Positions 40,873-50,263 of a DNA stretch of 64,000 nucleotides are shown piece by piece. The notes under the pieces were generated by a model. It was not told the origin of the DNA. It did no database searches and worked only from the letters and a program-made list of their open reading frames with translations. How positions within the stretch are numbered: position 1 is the stretch's first letter; each line of letters begins with the position of its first letter. Both the position numbers and the translations under genes were made by a program. Source of the stretch: Actinomycetota bacterium (GTDB lineage: Bacteria > Actinomycetota > Coriobacteriia > Anaerosomatales > Anaerosomataceae); NCBI GenBank assembly GCA_004348925.1, contig RCMX01000002.1, forward strand, positions 106,046 to 170,045, given 5' to 3'.

Positions 40873-42789
40873 ATGGACGAAGCGAACGCAATTTCCAGTC
40901 GCGTGCTCGACAGCCTGGTGACGGCGGGGCTCCTTACCGTCGATCAGCTCGCGACCGTAGGCGAACAGGCGGCGTCACGTGGCGTGAGCCCCGGAGCGGT
41001 GCTGGCGGAGCGCGGCCTTGTCTCCTCTGCGGACGTCGCGTCCGTGCTTGAGCATGAGATGGGAGTGCCGAGGGTCGATCTGTCTAGCTACGCACCGGAG
41101 GACGCCGCGCTCGCACTCGTTCCCGGTGATGTCGCCAGGACACGTGGCGTGCTGCCGCTCTTCGATATCGAGGGCATGCTGACCGTCGCTATCGGCGACC
41201 CTATGGATGTGTTCATGCTCGACGAGCTCGCCGCAGGACTCGGGATGGAGCTGGAGCCGGTGCTCACCGAGAAGGCCGCCGTCGCGACAGCGATCGAGAC
41301 GTACTACGGCGGCGTGACATCCGCGGCCGCGGAGGCGGAGACCGAGCGTGATGGCGACGAGGTCACGACACAGCCGCCGATGACTGCCTCTGATGAGATG
41401 CCGCCTCCTCCGCCAGTCGCGGAGATCGACGATGTGCCGATGTTCGCTGTCTCGGACTTCTTCGATGAGCATGCGGAGCACGATGTCACGACTCCAACCG
41501 TGCCTGTGGCGCCTGTTGCCGAGGTCACGCCGGAGGAGGCCGCACCGCTCCCGCCCGCGGAGACTATCGAGCAGATGGCCGAGGCGGAGCCGGTTCGCGG
41601 TTCGCGCTCCATCGATCTTGATGTGCTCGCCGTGGCGGACAGCCGGAAGATCGCGGTGCTCGTCACGGAGATCCTTGAGAGTGCGGTCGCTCGCGATGCG
41701 AGCATGATCCATCTTCTCCCGTACAAGGACGACTTCTTCCTCGTGTTCCGGGTGAAGGGCGGCCTCGAGAAGGTCGCGAGTGCACCGCTTTCGCTCCAGG
41801 GCGCGCTCGTGGACGGGCTGAAGAGTTTCGCGAAGATGTCAGGCGTGCAATCCTCCCGACCGGCGCTTTCACGCGTCCGCGCCCGGGTCGCCGAGAAGGA
41901 CCTCGTCGTGACGGTCTCGGCCGTTCCGACCATCGCCGGGCAACGGCTCGTCATCTCGCTGGCACCGCACAGGCCTCACCCGCGGGGGCTGAGCGACCTG
42001 GGAATGTCAGAGGCCGAGGTCCGAGCGCTGCACGCGATGGTTGAGCGGGGCCGCGGCATTCTTCTCGTGTGCGCGCCTGTGGCGGCCGGCGCCAGCACGA
42101 CGTACTACGCGCTCATGGCGCACGCGGCCTCCATCGGCAAGACCGTGTATTCGGTCGAGCGCTCGGTCGAGTACGAGATCCCTGCCGTCGCACAGGTCAT
42201 GGTCAACACGGCATCGCCGGTGCCCGCCGCGAACTACCTTGCAGCCGGATTGAAGCAGGACACCGACGTCGTCGCTATCGACGGGCTTCGGACCGTGGAG
42301 GATGTCCACCTTGCGGTCGAGGCAGCGGGTCTCGGCAAGCTCGTTATCGCCACCTTCCCGGCATCGGACATCGCGTCAGGTGTGCGACGCATGCTCGACC
42401 TCGGTGTGGAGCCACACAGTCTCGCCTCGGCGCTGACGCTCGGGGTCGCGCAGCGGCTCGTGCGTCTCAACTGCCCGAACTGCACGGTGGAAGCGCCGAG
42501 CGACGCGCTCGCGCGAATTCCGGGTGTGACGAAAGATGTCGCCAATCTGACCGGCACGGGATGCCCGAACTGCGGCAAGAGCGGCTTCCGGGGCGCGGTG
42601 GGCATCTTCGAGGTGCTCCCGTTCACCGAGTCGGTGCGCGCCAGAGTCGCCACGTGTTCCACCGGCGCCGAGATCGCCGCCGCGGCAGATGCGGCCGGCA
42701 TGCGGCCGCTTGCCGCATCCGGCCTCGCACGCGTGCGTGCGGGCGCGGTGAGCGCCGATGAGCTCGACAGGGTCCTGCGGTTCTCCTAG
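40873..42789 (+). CDS. PilB/GspE-like protein with inactivated ATPase motifs
   Basis: 638 aa, ATG 40873. Residues about 1-140 form a MshEN-type N-domain (VLDSLVTAGLLTVDQLATVGEQAASRG... ETYYGG), the class that binds cyclic-di-GMP. A long acidic proline-rich linker covers about 150-250. The rest is the PilB/GspE ATPase fold with its Cys4 zinc site (CPNC...CPNCGKSGFRGAVGIFEVLPF). Walker A, normally GPTGSGKTTT, is APVAAGASTT (401-410), with the lysine gone. Walker B reads VVAIDGLRTVED (from about 466) instead of -GEIRD-ET. It cannot hydrolyse ATP in the usual way, and probably acts as a cyclic-di-GMP-responsive scaffold joining chemosensory and pilus proteins. Confidence 0.88.
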   Translation: MDEANAISSRVLDSLVTAGLLTVDQLATVGEQAASRGVSPGAVLAERGLVSSADVASVLEHEMGVPRVDLSSYAPEDAALALVPGDVARTRGVLPLFDIEGMLTVAIGDPMDVFMLDELAAGLGMELEPVLTEKAAVATAIETYYGGVTSAAAEAETERDGDEVTTQPPMTASDEMPPPPPVAEIDDVPMFAVSDFFDEHAEHDVTTPTVPVAPVAEVTPEEAAPLPPAETIEQMAEAEPVRGSRSIDLDVLAVADSRKIAVLVTEILESAVARDASMIHLLPYKDDFFLVFRVKGGLEKVASAPLSLQGALVDGLKSFAKMSGVQSSRPALSRVRARVAEKDLVVTVSAVPTIAGQRLVISLAPHRPHPRGLSDLGMSEAEVRALHAMVERGRGILLVCAPVAAGASTTYYALMAHAASIGKTVYSVERSVEYEIPAVAQVMVNTASPVPAANYLAAGLKQDTDVVAIDGLRTVEDVHLAVEAAGLGKLVIATFPASDIASGVRRMLDLGVEPHSLASALTLGVAQRLVRLNCPNCTVEAPSDALARIPGVTKDVANLTGTGCPNCGKSGFRGAVGIFEVLPFTESVRARVATCSTGAEIAAAADAAGMRPLAASGLARVRAGAVSADELDRVLRFS

Positions 42790-42831
42790 ATTCGGACGGT
42801 GAGTGTGGCCCGCAAAAGGAAGACAGAGGAT

Positions 42832-43350
42832 ATGTCGCCCGCTGTAAGCGATTCGAGTGAGCCCGTGCCGACGACGGGTCCGGTCTCGTTCGAGATCCCC
42901 CAGGTCGTCGTCTTTCGCCTCGACGAACAGCTGCATGCACTGCCGATCGAGTGCGTCCAGGAGATCCAGCAGATCGTGGAGTTCACGCCGGTTCCGGGGG
43001 GGTCGGCCGCGCTTGTCGGCATGATCGACCTCCGGGGCAGCGTCGTGCCCGCCATCGACCTTCGCGCCCTGCTCGGCATGCCGATGATCGACTATTCGCT
43101 CGATACGCCGATGATCTTCTTCAGAACGCACGGTCGGCTGGTCGCGCTCCTGGTCGATGAGGTCGACGACGTCGTCGACCTGCCGGATGATTGCATGCAG
43201 CCGCCATCGAACCTGTACGACCTTGCGGATCGCATGATCGGCATCTGCAAGCTCACCCAGGGGCTCGTCATCGTGCTCGATCCCGATCGGCTCGTACCCG
43301 ATGCGGCGCCGTCGAGCGGCGATGTGTTCGGCATGGAGGATGCGCTGTGA
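42832..43350 (+). CDS. cheW: CheW-like coupling protein 1
   Basis: 172 aa from ATG 42832; SD placement is ambiguous and GTG 42799 is in frame. One CheW SH3-like domain: VVVFRLDEQLHALPIECVQEIQQIVEFTPVPG, ALVGMIDLRGSVVPAIDLRALLGMP, LVALLVDEVDDVVDLPDD. It links receptor to CheA at the membrane. An N-terminal extension of about 25 residues is unlike CheW 2. Stop overlaps the next start (GTGA). Confidence 0.88.
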   Translation: MSPAVSDSSEPVPTTGPVSFEIPQVVVFRLDEQLHALPIECVQEIQQIVEFTPVPGGSAALVGMIDLRGSVVPAIDLRALLGMPMIDYSLDTPMIFFRTHGRLVALLVDEVDDVVDLPDDCMQPPSNLYDLADRMIGICKLTQGLVIVLDPDRLVPDAAPSSGDVFGMEDAL

Positions 43351-43901
43351 ACAACGAGTCGCCGATCATCCGCGAGTCCCTGGCGCAGCAGTCGCTCGAC
43401 ATCCTTCGCATGCGCGCCGAGTCACTGTCGCTGGCCGAGGATGAAGAGACCACCGCCGAGACGCTCGGCTTGCTGCTCTTCCGTCTCGGCGAGGAATGGT
43501 ACGCGGTGCCGATCGCCGGTGTCCGGGAGATCATCAACGACTTCGTCCTGACGCCCATCCCGCGGGTTCCTGAGTTCATCCGTGGCGTGATGAACGTGCG
43601 CGGCGAGATCGTCTCGGTGACTGACATCGCGGTGCTCATGCGTATCGCCTCGGACGGGCACCGGTTCGAGCGAGAGCTGCCTGCGGCGATCATCGTGCGT
43701 ACGGAGCTGTGTGTGAGCGCGCTCGTGGTCGATGAGATCGGCGATATCGTCGAAGTCGCCCGCGAGTCCGTTGAGCCGCCGCTGGCGACGCTCGATCGCT
43801 CCCAGGTCGAGTTCATAAGCGGCTCGGTGTACCTGGACGGCAGACTGATCGGCATCGTGAACCTTGATCGGGTACTGGAACCGATCGGTGAGAACTCATA
43901 A
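43347..43901 (+). CDS. cheW: CheW-like coupling protein 2
   Basis: 184 aa, GTG 43347 overlapping the previous stop. CheW domain with [54 protein letters not shown] and [23 protein letters not shown], plus a helical N-terminal extension of about 40 residues ([19 protein letters not shown]). Two different CheW proteins for a single MCP suggest distinct docking, one perhaps to CheA and one to the PilB-like or DUF4388 protein. Confidence 0.92.
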   Translation: MNNESPIIRESLAQQSLDILRMRAESLSLAEDEETTAETLGLLLFRLGEEWYAVPIAGVREIINDFVLTPIPRVPEFIRGVMNVRGEIVSVTDIAVLMRIASDGHRFERELPAAIIVRTELCVSALVVDEIGDIVEVARESVEPPLATLDRSQVEFISGSVYLDGRLIGIVNLDRVLEPIGENS

Positions 43902-43923
43902 TGGCACGAGAGGGGACCATGAC

Positions 43924-45150
43924 ATGCTCACGGGACTGATCAAGAAGATCCGCGGCTCGTTCCTCTGGAAGTACTCGCTCGTCAACCTGGGGCTCATCGT
44001 CCTCGTGAATGCGATACAGCTTTCCGTTGCGTGGTTCATGTTCGGCGATGAGCTCGCCGGTGAGCCGGAGCTGTTCACCGATCTGGCCATCGTGCTCGGC
44101 GCCTTCCTGGCGACAGGCGTCGTCTTCATCTACATCTACGCACAGGTCGGCAAGCGATTCACCGCGCCGCTCGGGCACGTGGTCGCGAGCGTGAAGTCGG
44201 CGTGCGAAGGCGAGATCGGCCACAAGGTCGACGTGAAATCGGAAGACGAGTTCGGCGTTCTGGCGCGCTCCTACAACCAGATGCTCGACCTGATCGTGTA
44301 TCTCATCACGCAAACCCAGGAGTCTTCCAACCGACTGTCGGGTGCATCCTCGGAGATTCTCTCCGCAACGGAACAGCAGGCCTCCGGCGCTGCGGAGCAG
44401 GCGGCATCGATCAGCGAGACGACGGCGACGATGGAGGAGCTCGCCTCCACGTATCGCCAGATCGCCGAGAACGCCAACCAGGTCGTGCACATGGCCGAGG
44501 CGTCCCTCGGGAACGCCGAGAGCGGTCAACAGGCGGTCGCGAACACGCTTGACGCGATGGAGCAGATCAAGGCCCGCGCGCAATCCTCGGCGAACAAGAT
44601 CCTCCAGCTGGGTGAGCGGAGCCAGCAGATCGCCCAGGTCCTTGCGATCATCAACAACATCGCCGACCAGACGAAGATCCTCGCGCTCAACGCGGCGATC
44701 GAAGCTGCACGCGCAGGCGAAGCCGGCAAGGGCTTCTCGGTCGTCGCCGTGGAGATCCGCAAGCTGGCCGAGTCGGTCGTGGATTCCACCGGCGAGATCG
44801 AGACGATCATGACCGAGATCCAGACTGCCGCAAACGACCTGGTCATCTCGACGGAGCAGGAGCTCAAGCAGGTCAACGCCGGTGTGGAGCTTGCGGGTGT
44901 CACCGGCGACAGCCTCGAGAGTATCCTCGATACCATCGAGCAGACCACCGTGGCCGCCAAGGAGATCTCTGCCGCTACCCAGCAGCAGAAGAGCGCGACC
45001 GATCAGGTCGTGAAGGCCATGCGAGAGGTCGCCCTGGTTGCCCAGCAGACCGCGGCCGGCAGCAAGCAGGTGGCCGCCGCGGCCGAGCAGCTCTCGGCGA
45101 TCGCCCGCGAGTCCAGCCATGTCGGCGCCGCATTCCGCATCATCAGCTAG
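43924..45150 (+). CDS. Methyl-accepting chemotaxis protein without a sensor domain
   Basis: 408 aa from ATG 43924, SD GAGGGGA at 7 nt. Two membrane helices ([22 protein letters not shown] and [20 protein letters not shown]) separated by only about 13 residues, so there is almost no outside sensor. A HAMP domain follows ([22 protein letters not shown]), then the long signalling coiled coil with tip [32 protein letters not shown]-type sequence. FrzCD-like receptors sense internal or membrane cues such as contact or pilus tension; that is a plausible role here. Confidence 0.94.
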   Translation: MLTGLIKKIRGSFLWKYSLVNLGLIVLVNAIQLSVAWFMFGDELAGEPELFTDLAIVLGAFLATGVVFIYIYAQVGKRFTAPLGHVVASVKSACEGEIGHKVDVKSEDEFGVLARSYNQMLDLIVYLITQTQESSNRLSGASSEILSATEQQASGAAEQAASISETTATMEELASTYRQIAENANQVVHMAEASLGNAESGQQAVANTLDAMEQIKARAQSSANKILQLGERSQQIAQVLAIINNIADQTKILALNAAIEAARAGEAGKGFSVVAVEIRKLAESVVDSTGEIETIMTEIQTAANDLVISTEQELKQVNAGVELAGVTGDSLESILDTIEQTTVAAKEISAATQQQKSATDQVVKAMREVALVAQQTAAGSKQVAAAAEQLSAIARESSHVGAAFRIIS

Positions 45151-45180
45151 CGAGCAACCAGCACACGCGAAGGGATCGCA

Positions 45181-47475
45181 ATGGTCGAGTTCGACCGGTC
45201 GGCGTTCATAAAGAAGTTCCAGGAGGAGGCGACGGAGTATCTGCAGCGCCTCAACGAGGGCGTCATCACGCTCGAGGCGGAGCCCGAGAACCGCGAACTG
45301 ATCGACCAGATGCTTCGTGACGCACACACGCTCAAGGGTTCGTCACGCATGGTCGGTCTCATCGAGATATCCGACGTCGCACATCGGCTCGAGGACATCA
45401 TGGTGAAGGTCCGCGACGGCGACATGCGATACGCCCCCGAGATGTCGGACGTGTTCTTTGAAGCGCTCGACACGATCGTGTTCCTCTCGGAGAGCGCTGG
45501 CGCGGATGTGAGCGGCGAGGCCGACATCCCGGCGCTGCTCGAGCGGCTCGCGGTCGTCGCCGGCAATGGCGCGCTCGACGAAGCGGCCGAGGACGCGCCT
45601 GCCGGGCCGATGCCGGAGGCGCCTCCCGCACCGGCGGCACAATCGCCCGCCAAGGAGCAGAAGTCCGCGAGCAAGGGAGTGAAGAAGCCCTCTCCCAAGA
45701 AGGCCGTGCACGACGAGGAGACGCTGCAGACCCGTGTGCAGCATACGGTCCGGGTCCGCACCGAACAGGTGGACCGGTTGCTCAACCTCGTCAGCGAAGT
45801 CGTCATCGCCCAGATCAAGGACGAACAGCGCTCCCGGGATCTCCGCAGCCTACAGGCGCTGATGAACGAGACCAACCAGCTGTGGAGCCGTGTTCGCACG
45901 ACGGCGATGAATATGGCGGCGAATGACTCGGGCGGGTTCAGCGAAGAGCTCGAGATGCTCGACGAGCTCCTCGCAGACCAGCGCAAGCGCCTTGGGTCCA
46001 TCGTGAAAGTCGATGCCGAGGACGCGTCGCGTGCATCGACCGTCGTCTCTGATCTCCAGGAACAGAGCATGGCGCTTAGGATGCTGCCGGTCTCCACGGT
46101 CTTCAACACCTTCCCGCGTTCGGTGCGCGACCTTGCACACCAGTTCAACAAGGATGTGGAACTAGAGATCGAGGGCGGCGACACCGAACTCGACAAGAAG
46201 GTCCTCGAGGAGATCAACGACCCGCTCATCCACATCATGCGCAATGCGGTCGACCATGGCATCGAAAGCCCTGCCGAGCGCGTAGCGGCGGGGAAGCCCG
46301 CGAAAGGTACCATCCGTCTCGCTGCCAAGCAGGAAGGCGACCACATCATCATCGAGATCGCCGATGATGGCGCCGGTATCGATCCGGAGAAGGTTCGGGC
46401 TGCTGCGGTGCGCAAAGGCTACGTCTCACAGACCGAAGCGAAGTCCATGTCGGACCGCGAGGCGAGCTACCTCATCTTCGAAGCCGGGTTCTCAACGAGC
46501 GCCATCATCACCGAGATCTCCGGCCGCGGCGTCGGCATGGACGTGGTCCGCGAGTTCATCGTCGAGAAACTCAAGGGCTCGCTCGACGTGACCTCGGTGC
46601 TTGGTCAGGGGACGACGTTCCGGCTCACGATACCGCTCACGCTTGCGATCATCCGTGCGCTTCTCGTCAGCACGGGAGGGCGCACGTACGCGATTCCGAC
46701 CGCTTCTATCGAGGAGACCCTTCGCATAGACCCGGCCGAGGTCATCAAGGTCGAGGGCCGCGAGGTCATTCGCCGCCAGCGCCGAACGATCCCCATCGTG
46801 CACCTGCGCGATGTTCTCGGGCTTGAAGCGGGAGAGGTCAGCGGGCGCAAGTTGCCGGTCGTGACGGTCGGCTTCTCGGGACATCGCATCGGGTTCCTGG
46901 TCGATTCGTTCGTCGGTGAGCAGCAGATCGTCATCAAGACGCTCGGCACGCATCTGGTGCGTGTCGACAACGTCGCCGGGGTGACCATCCTTGGCGCGGG
47001 CGAAGTGGTCCCGATCCTGAACGTCCCGGACCTGATGCACCACGCACGGCAGCTTGCCGGGATGCGTACCCGGCAGGCCGCAGCCGCCAAGAAGGCGGAG
47101 TCCGGACCCAAGCGCATCCTCATCTGCGAGGACTCCTTCACCACGCGCGAGCTTGAGCGATCGATCTTCGAGGCGGCGGGCTACGACGTGGAAACGGCGA
47201 TCGACGGTGCGCTCGGTCTCGCCAAATTGCGTGAGGGACTCAGAGTCCACGCGGTCGTGACCGACGTCCAGATGCCCAACATGACCGGCTTCGAACTCAC
47301 CCGGGCCATCAAGTCCGATTCGAGACTCAAGGCTATCCCGGTGATCATCGTCACCTCTCTTGAGAGGGAAGAAGAGAAGGCCGAGGGAATCGAGGCCGGT
47401 GCGGATGCGTACATCACCAAGTCGGTCTTCAACCAAGACACGCTCATCGACACCGTCGAGCGCCTGATCAGGTAG
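45181..47475 (+). CDS. cheA: CheA histidine kinase with C-terminal receiver domain
   Basis: 764 aa, ATG 45181. HPt domain with phospho-His in MLRDAHTLKGSSRMVGL (about residue 47). Proline/alanine/lysine-rich linker (about 145-180). Dimerisation region, then ATPase boxes IHIMRNAVDHGIESPAER (N), EIADDGAGIDPEKV (G1) and GRGVGMDVVREFI (G2). A CheW-like domain is followed by a REC domain (RILICEDSFTTRELERS, Asp in VVTDVQMPNM, Lys in YITKSVF) at about 645-764. This is the FrzE/PilL-like layout of alternative or twitching systems. The fused receiver may be a phosphate sink. Confidence 0.95.
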   Translation: MVEFDRSAFIKKFQEEATEYLQRLNEGVITLEAEPENRELIDQMLRDAHTLKGSSRMVGLIEISDVAHRLEDIMVKVRDGDMRYAPEMSDVFFEALDTIVFLSESAGADVSGEADIPALLERLAVVAGNGALDEAAEDAPAGPMPEAPPAPAAQSPAKEQKSASKGVKKPSPKKAVHDEETLQTRVQHTVRVRTEQVDRLLNLVSEVVIAQIKDEQRSRDLRSLQALMNETNQLWSRVRTTAMNMAANDSGGFSEELEMLDELLADQRKRLGSIVKVDAEDASRASTVVSDLQEQSMALRMLPVSTVFNTFPRSVRDLAHQFNKDVELEIEGGDTELDKKVLEEINDPLIHIMRNAVDHGIESPAERVAAGKPAKGTIRLAAKQEGDHIIIEIADDGAGIDPEKVRAAAVRKGYVSQTEAKSMSDREASYLIFEAGFSTSAIITEISGRGVGMDVVREFIVEKLKGSLDVTSVLGQGTTFRLTIPLTLAIIRALLVSTGGRTYAIPTASIEETLRIDPAEVIKVEGREVIRRQRRTIPIVHLRDVLGLEAGEVSGRKLPVVTVGFSGHRIGFLVDSFVGEQQIVIKTLGTHLVRVDNVAGVTILGAGEVVPILNVPDLMHHARQLAGMRTRQAAAAKKAESGPKRILICEDSFTTRELERSIFEAAGYDVETAIDGALGLAKLREGLRVHAVVTDVQMPNMTGFELTRAIKSDSRLKAIPVIIVTSLEREEEKAEGIEAGADAYITKSVFNQDTLIDTVERLIR

Positions 47476-47504
47476 CTTCACCGGTACCAGAGGGGGAGCA
47501 TCAC

Positions 47505-48554
47505 GTGGCGGCACCAGCGCCCATACGGGTCGTGATCGTCGACGACTCGCTTGTCGCCAGAGAGATGCTGGCTCAGATCCTTGCGACCGATCCGGGGATC
47601 GAGGTCGTCGGCCAGGCCGTCGATGGCCGGGACGGCGTCGAGATGGTGGCGCGGTTGCGGCCAGACCTCGTCACGATGGACATCCATATGCCTCGCATGG
47701 ACGGCCTTGAGGCGACCGAGTCGATCATGGCCTACACGCCCACACCCATACTCGTCGTCTCCTCCTCGGTACACGGGGAAGGGATGGGGCGCGCTTTCGA
47801 CGCGCTCTCGGCAGGTGCGCTGGAAGTGATCAAGAAGCCTGAGCCCCGTGATTGGGCCGACCTGGAGCGCATCGGCCGCGAGGTCATCCGGAAGGTGAAG
47901 ATCCTTGCCCGCGTCAAGGTGATCACTCACATCAGGGGGAAGCGGGGCACGCCCGCCCGACCCGAGAAGGTTCCTGCCGTCGCGGCTGCAGGCGGCCATT
48001 CGATCGTCGCGATCGGTTCTTCGACCGGGGGACCATCCGCCCTCATGAGCGTCCTCAAGCCGATGCCGCGCACCTTTCCGCTCCCGATCGTCATCGCGCA
48101 GCACATCGCCGACGGCTTCATACCCGGGCTGGTGAACTGGCTTGATGGCAGCTGCGCCGTATCGGTCAAGGCAGCCGAGGACGGCATGACGATGCAGCCG
48201 GGCGTCGCCTACTTCGCGCCGACGGGCCGCAACCTCAAGGTCGACGGCTCTCGCCTTGCCTTCGCCGCGCCCGAGAAGGGCCAGCTCTACATCCCCTCGG
48301 CTGACACGCTCCTCGCTTCTGTGGCGCGCACCCATCACGGCCGTGGTATCGGCGTGCTCCTCACCGGCATGGGTGCAGATGGCGCCTCCGGACTCAAGGC
48401 GATGCATGACGCCGGCTCGCCCACGATCGCTCAGGACGAAGCGACCTCCACCGTGTTCGGCATGCCGAGGGCTGCAGTCGAAATCGGGGCGGCTTCCACC
48501 GTGCTCCCGGTGCAGGACATCGGCGCGGAGATCCTTCGCCTCATCGGCCGGTAG
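47505..48554 (+). CDS. cheB: Chemotaxis response regulator protein-glutamate methylesterase CheB
   Basis: 349 aa, GTG 47505 with SD GAGGGGG. Receiver domain (VVIVDDSLVAREML, Asp in LVTMDIHMPRMDGLEA), linker, then methylesterase with catalytic Ser in VAIGSSTGGPSALMS, His in IVIAQHIADGFIPGLV and Asp in LTGMGADGASG. It removes methyl groups placed by CheR to reset the MCP. Last gene of the chemosensory operon; the presence of both CheR and CheB shows adaptation is retained although no flagellar gene is in the window. Confidence 0.95.
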   Translation: MAAPAPIRVVIVDDSLVAREMLAQILATDPGIEVVGQAVDGRDGVEMVARLRPDLVTMDIHMPRMDGLEATESIMAYTPTPILVVSSSVHGEGMGRAFDALSAGALEVIKKPEPRDWADLERIGREVIRKVKILARVKVITHIRGKRGTPARPEKVPAVAAAGGHSIVAIGSSTGGPSALMSVLKPMPRTFPLPIVIAQHIADGFIPGLVNWLDGSCAVSVKAAEDGMTMQPGVAYFAPTGRNLKVDGSRLAFAAPEKGQLYIPSADTLLASVARTHHGRGIGVLLTGMGADGASGLKAMHDAGSPTIAQDEATSTVFGMPRAAVEIGAASTVLPVQDIGAEILRLIGR

Positions 48555-48565
48555 CCCGGAACCGC

Positions 48566-48579
48566 TATACTGCTTCTCA
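48566..48579 (+). promoter_or_regulatory. Leaderless-type promoter of murI
   Basis: TATACT (48566-48571) ends 7 nt before ATG 48579. No SD precedes the ATG, so the mRNA probably starts at the A of the start codon. Confidence 0.45.
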
Positions 48580-49514
48580 TGCCAGATATGCGCGCGCTCC
48601 CCATCGGTGTGTTCGACTCCGGACTCGGCGGCCTCACGGTCGCCCGTGAGCTCATGCGCGCGCTGCCGGACGAATCGCTCGTCTATCTGGGCGATTCCGC
48701 GCGGTGCCCGTACGGGCCACGCGGTCCTTCCGACGTTCGCGAGTTCGTTCTGGAGATCGGGAGCTGGCTGGCGTCGCGTCCCGTCAAGCTGATCGTCATC
48801 GCATGCAACACAGCGACGGCTGCAGGCCTGGCGCTGGCGCAACGCGTGTTCGACGTGCCGGTCATCGGCGTGGTCGAACCCGGTGCGCGGGCGGCGGTGC
48901 AAGCGACCGTCAATCGGCAGGTCGGCGTGATCGCGACCGTGGGCACTGTCGAGTCTGGGGCGTACAGCCGGGCCGTCAGGGCGCTCGACGCCGGCGTCAC
49001 GGTCTTCTCGGCGGCTGCGCCGCGCTTCGTCGACGTCGTGGAGGCCGGACTTCGGATGGACGACAGTCCCGTCGAAGCGTGGATGTCTGCGACGGCGGAC
49101 GTCTTCATCCGGCCGTCGTTCTACGAGATCGCCCGCGACTACCTCGACCCGCTCAAGCGCGCCGGGATCGACACGCTTGTGCTTGGGTGCACGCACTTTC
49201 CGCTGCTGTCCCCGGCGATCCAGCAGGTGGTGGGCCCGCAGGTGCACCTCATCTCCTCTGCCGAGGAGACTGCCCGCGAGGCCGCCGAGACGCTTGCGGC
49301 GCGCGGACAGCTGGCCGACAGCACCAGCGCGCCCGTACACGAGTTCCACACGACCGGCGATCCGACCGAGTTCGAAATGCTCGGCAGCCGGATCCTCGGC
49401 GTGCCGACCGGTCGGGTCGGTGTGGTGGCGCTCGAGGAGCTCTCGGGGCGCGTAGACGATTCGATGCGCGCCGCTGCAACGGCGTTCGCAGCCGAGGAGG
49501 AAGCATGCGACTGA
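48579..49514 (+). CDS. murI: Glutamate racemase
   Basis: 311 aa, ATG 48579, probably leaderless. Motifs: PIGVFDSGLGGLTVARELM, YLGDSARCPYGPRG, first catalytic cysteine in IVIACNTATAAGLAL, second in TLVLGCTHFPLLSPAIQ. It makes D-glutamate for peptidoglycan in the cytoplasm. C-terminus extends about 40 residues past the usual length (family about 260-290). Overlaps the MBL hydrolase start by 10 nt. Confidence 0.95.
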   Translation: MPDMRALPIGVFDSGLGGLTVARELMRALPDESLVYLGDSARCPYGPRGPSDVREFVLEIGSWLASRPVKLIVIACNTATAAGLALAQRVFDVPVIGVVEPGARAAVQATVNRQVGVIATVGTVESGAYSRAVRALDAGVTVFSAAAPRFVDVVEAGLRMDDSPVEAWMSATADVFIRPSFYEIARDYLDPLKRAGIDTLVLGCTHFPLLSPAIQQVVGPQVHLISSAEETAREAAETLAARGQLADSTSAPVHEFHTTGDPTEFEMLGSRILGVPTGRVGVVALEELSGRVDDSMRAAATAFAAEEEACD

Positions 49515-50254
49515 CGGTGCTGGGTTCGTCCGCTTCCTACGCGAGCGCGGGCAGGGCGTGTTCGGGGCACCTCGTCTGCTCCGGCGGCGATGCGGTGCTC
49601 TTCGACTGCGGGAATGGCGTGCTCGCGAATCTTGCGAGCGTCATGGACCCGCTGGGACTCAAGGCTGTGCTGATCACCCACGAGCACATCGACCATTTCG
49701 CGGACGTCTACGCGCTTCAGGCCGCGCTTCGCTACGCTCCCGCCGGCCCTGCTCCGGCGCTGCCGCTCTACCTGCCGCCCGGCCTGTTCGAGCGCATGGG
49801 CGCGGTCCTCGACGAGAAGGGTCAGCGTGAGCTTGCCGAGGCATTCCTCGTGCATGAGCTCGAGGTCGGAATGGACCTGCACTTCGGACGCATCACCGTG
49901 CGCGTGGGTGCCGGCGACCACGTGGATCCCACCTTCACGCTCACGGCATCCGACGGCGATGCGCGCATCGTCTACACGTCGGACACTCGTCTTGGCGACG
50001 CCGCGCTCGCTGCGGCGCTCGATGCCGACATCCTGCTGACGGAGGCGACCCTGCCGCCCGAGTACGCGGGGCGCGCGGCGCACATGACTCCCGCCGAGGC
50101 GGGGGAGCTTGCCGCTCGCGCCGGTGCCCACACCCTCGTGCTCACGCACCTCTGGCCCACCGTCGACCGCGAGGCTGCGGCGCTCGAGGCAGGTGCCGCA
50201 TTCAAAGGACGTATCATCGTGGCAAGCGAACTCGACGAGATCGCGCCAGAGTAG
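49505..50254 (+). CDS. Metallo-beta-lactamase fold hydrolase
   Basis: 249 aa from ATG 49505, SD GAGGAGGA within murI. Motif order: MRLTVLGSSASYASAGRACSG, metal-binding HEHIDHFADV (HxHxDH), GDHVDPTFTLTASDG, IVYTSDTRLGD and LTHLWPT. It is close to the RNase Z/phosphodiesterase-like branch, but the specific substrate is unknown. Ends 9 bp before rph, so a shared operon with murI, rph and the XTPase. Confidence 0.9.
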   Translation: MRLTVLGSSASYASAGRACSGHLVCSGGDAVLFDCGNGVLANLASVMDPLGLKAVLITHEHIDHFADVYALQAALRYAPAGPAPALPLYLPPGLFERMGAVLDEKGQRELAEAFLVHELEVGMDLHFGRITVRVGAGDHVDPTFTLTASDGDARIVYTSDTRLGDAALAAALDADILLTEATLPPEYAGRAAHMTPAEAGELAARAGAHTLVLTHLWPTVDREAAALEAGAAFKGRIIVASELDEIAPE

Positions 50255-50263
50255 GAGGAGCAC

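Noticed and set aside
43813-49349. Two more long minus-strand frames opposite the MCP (43813-45327) and opposite cheB/murI (47478-49349)
   Set aside because: Shadows of certain plus-strand genes; biased amino-acid content and no recognisable motifs.
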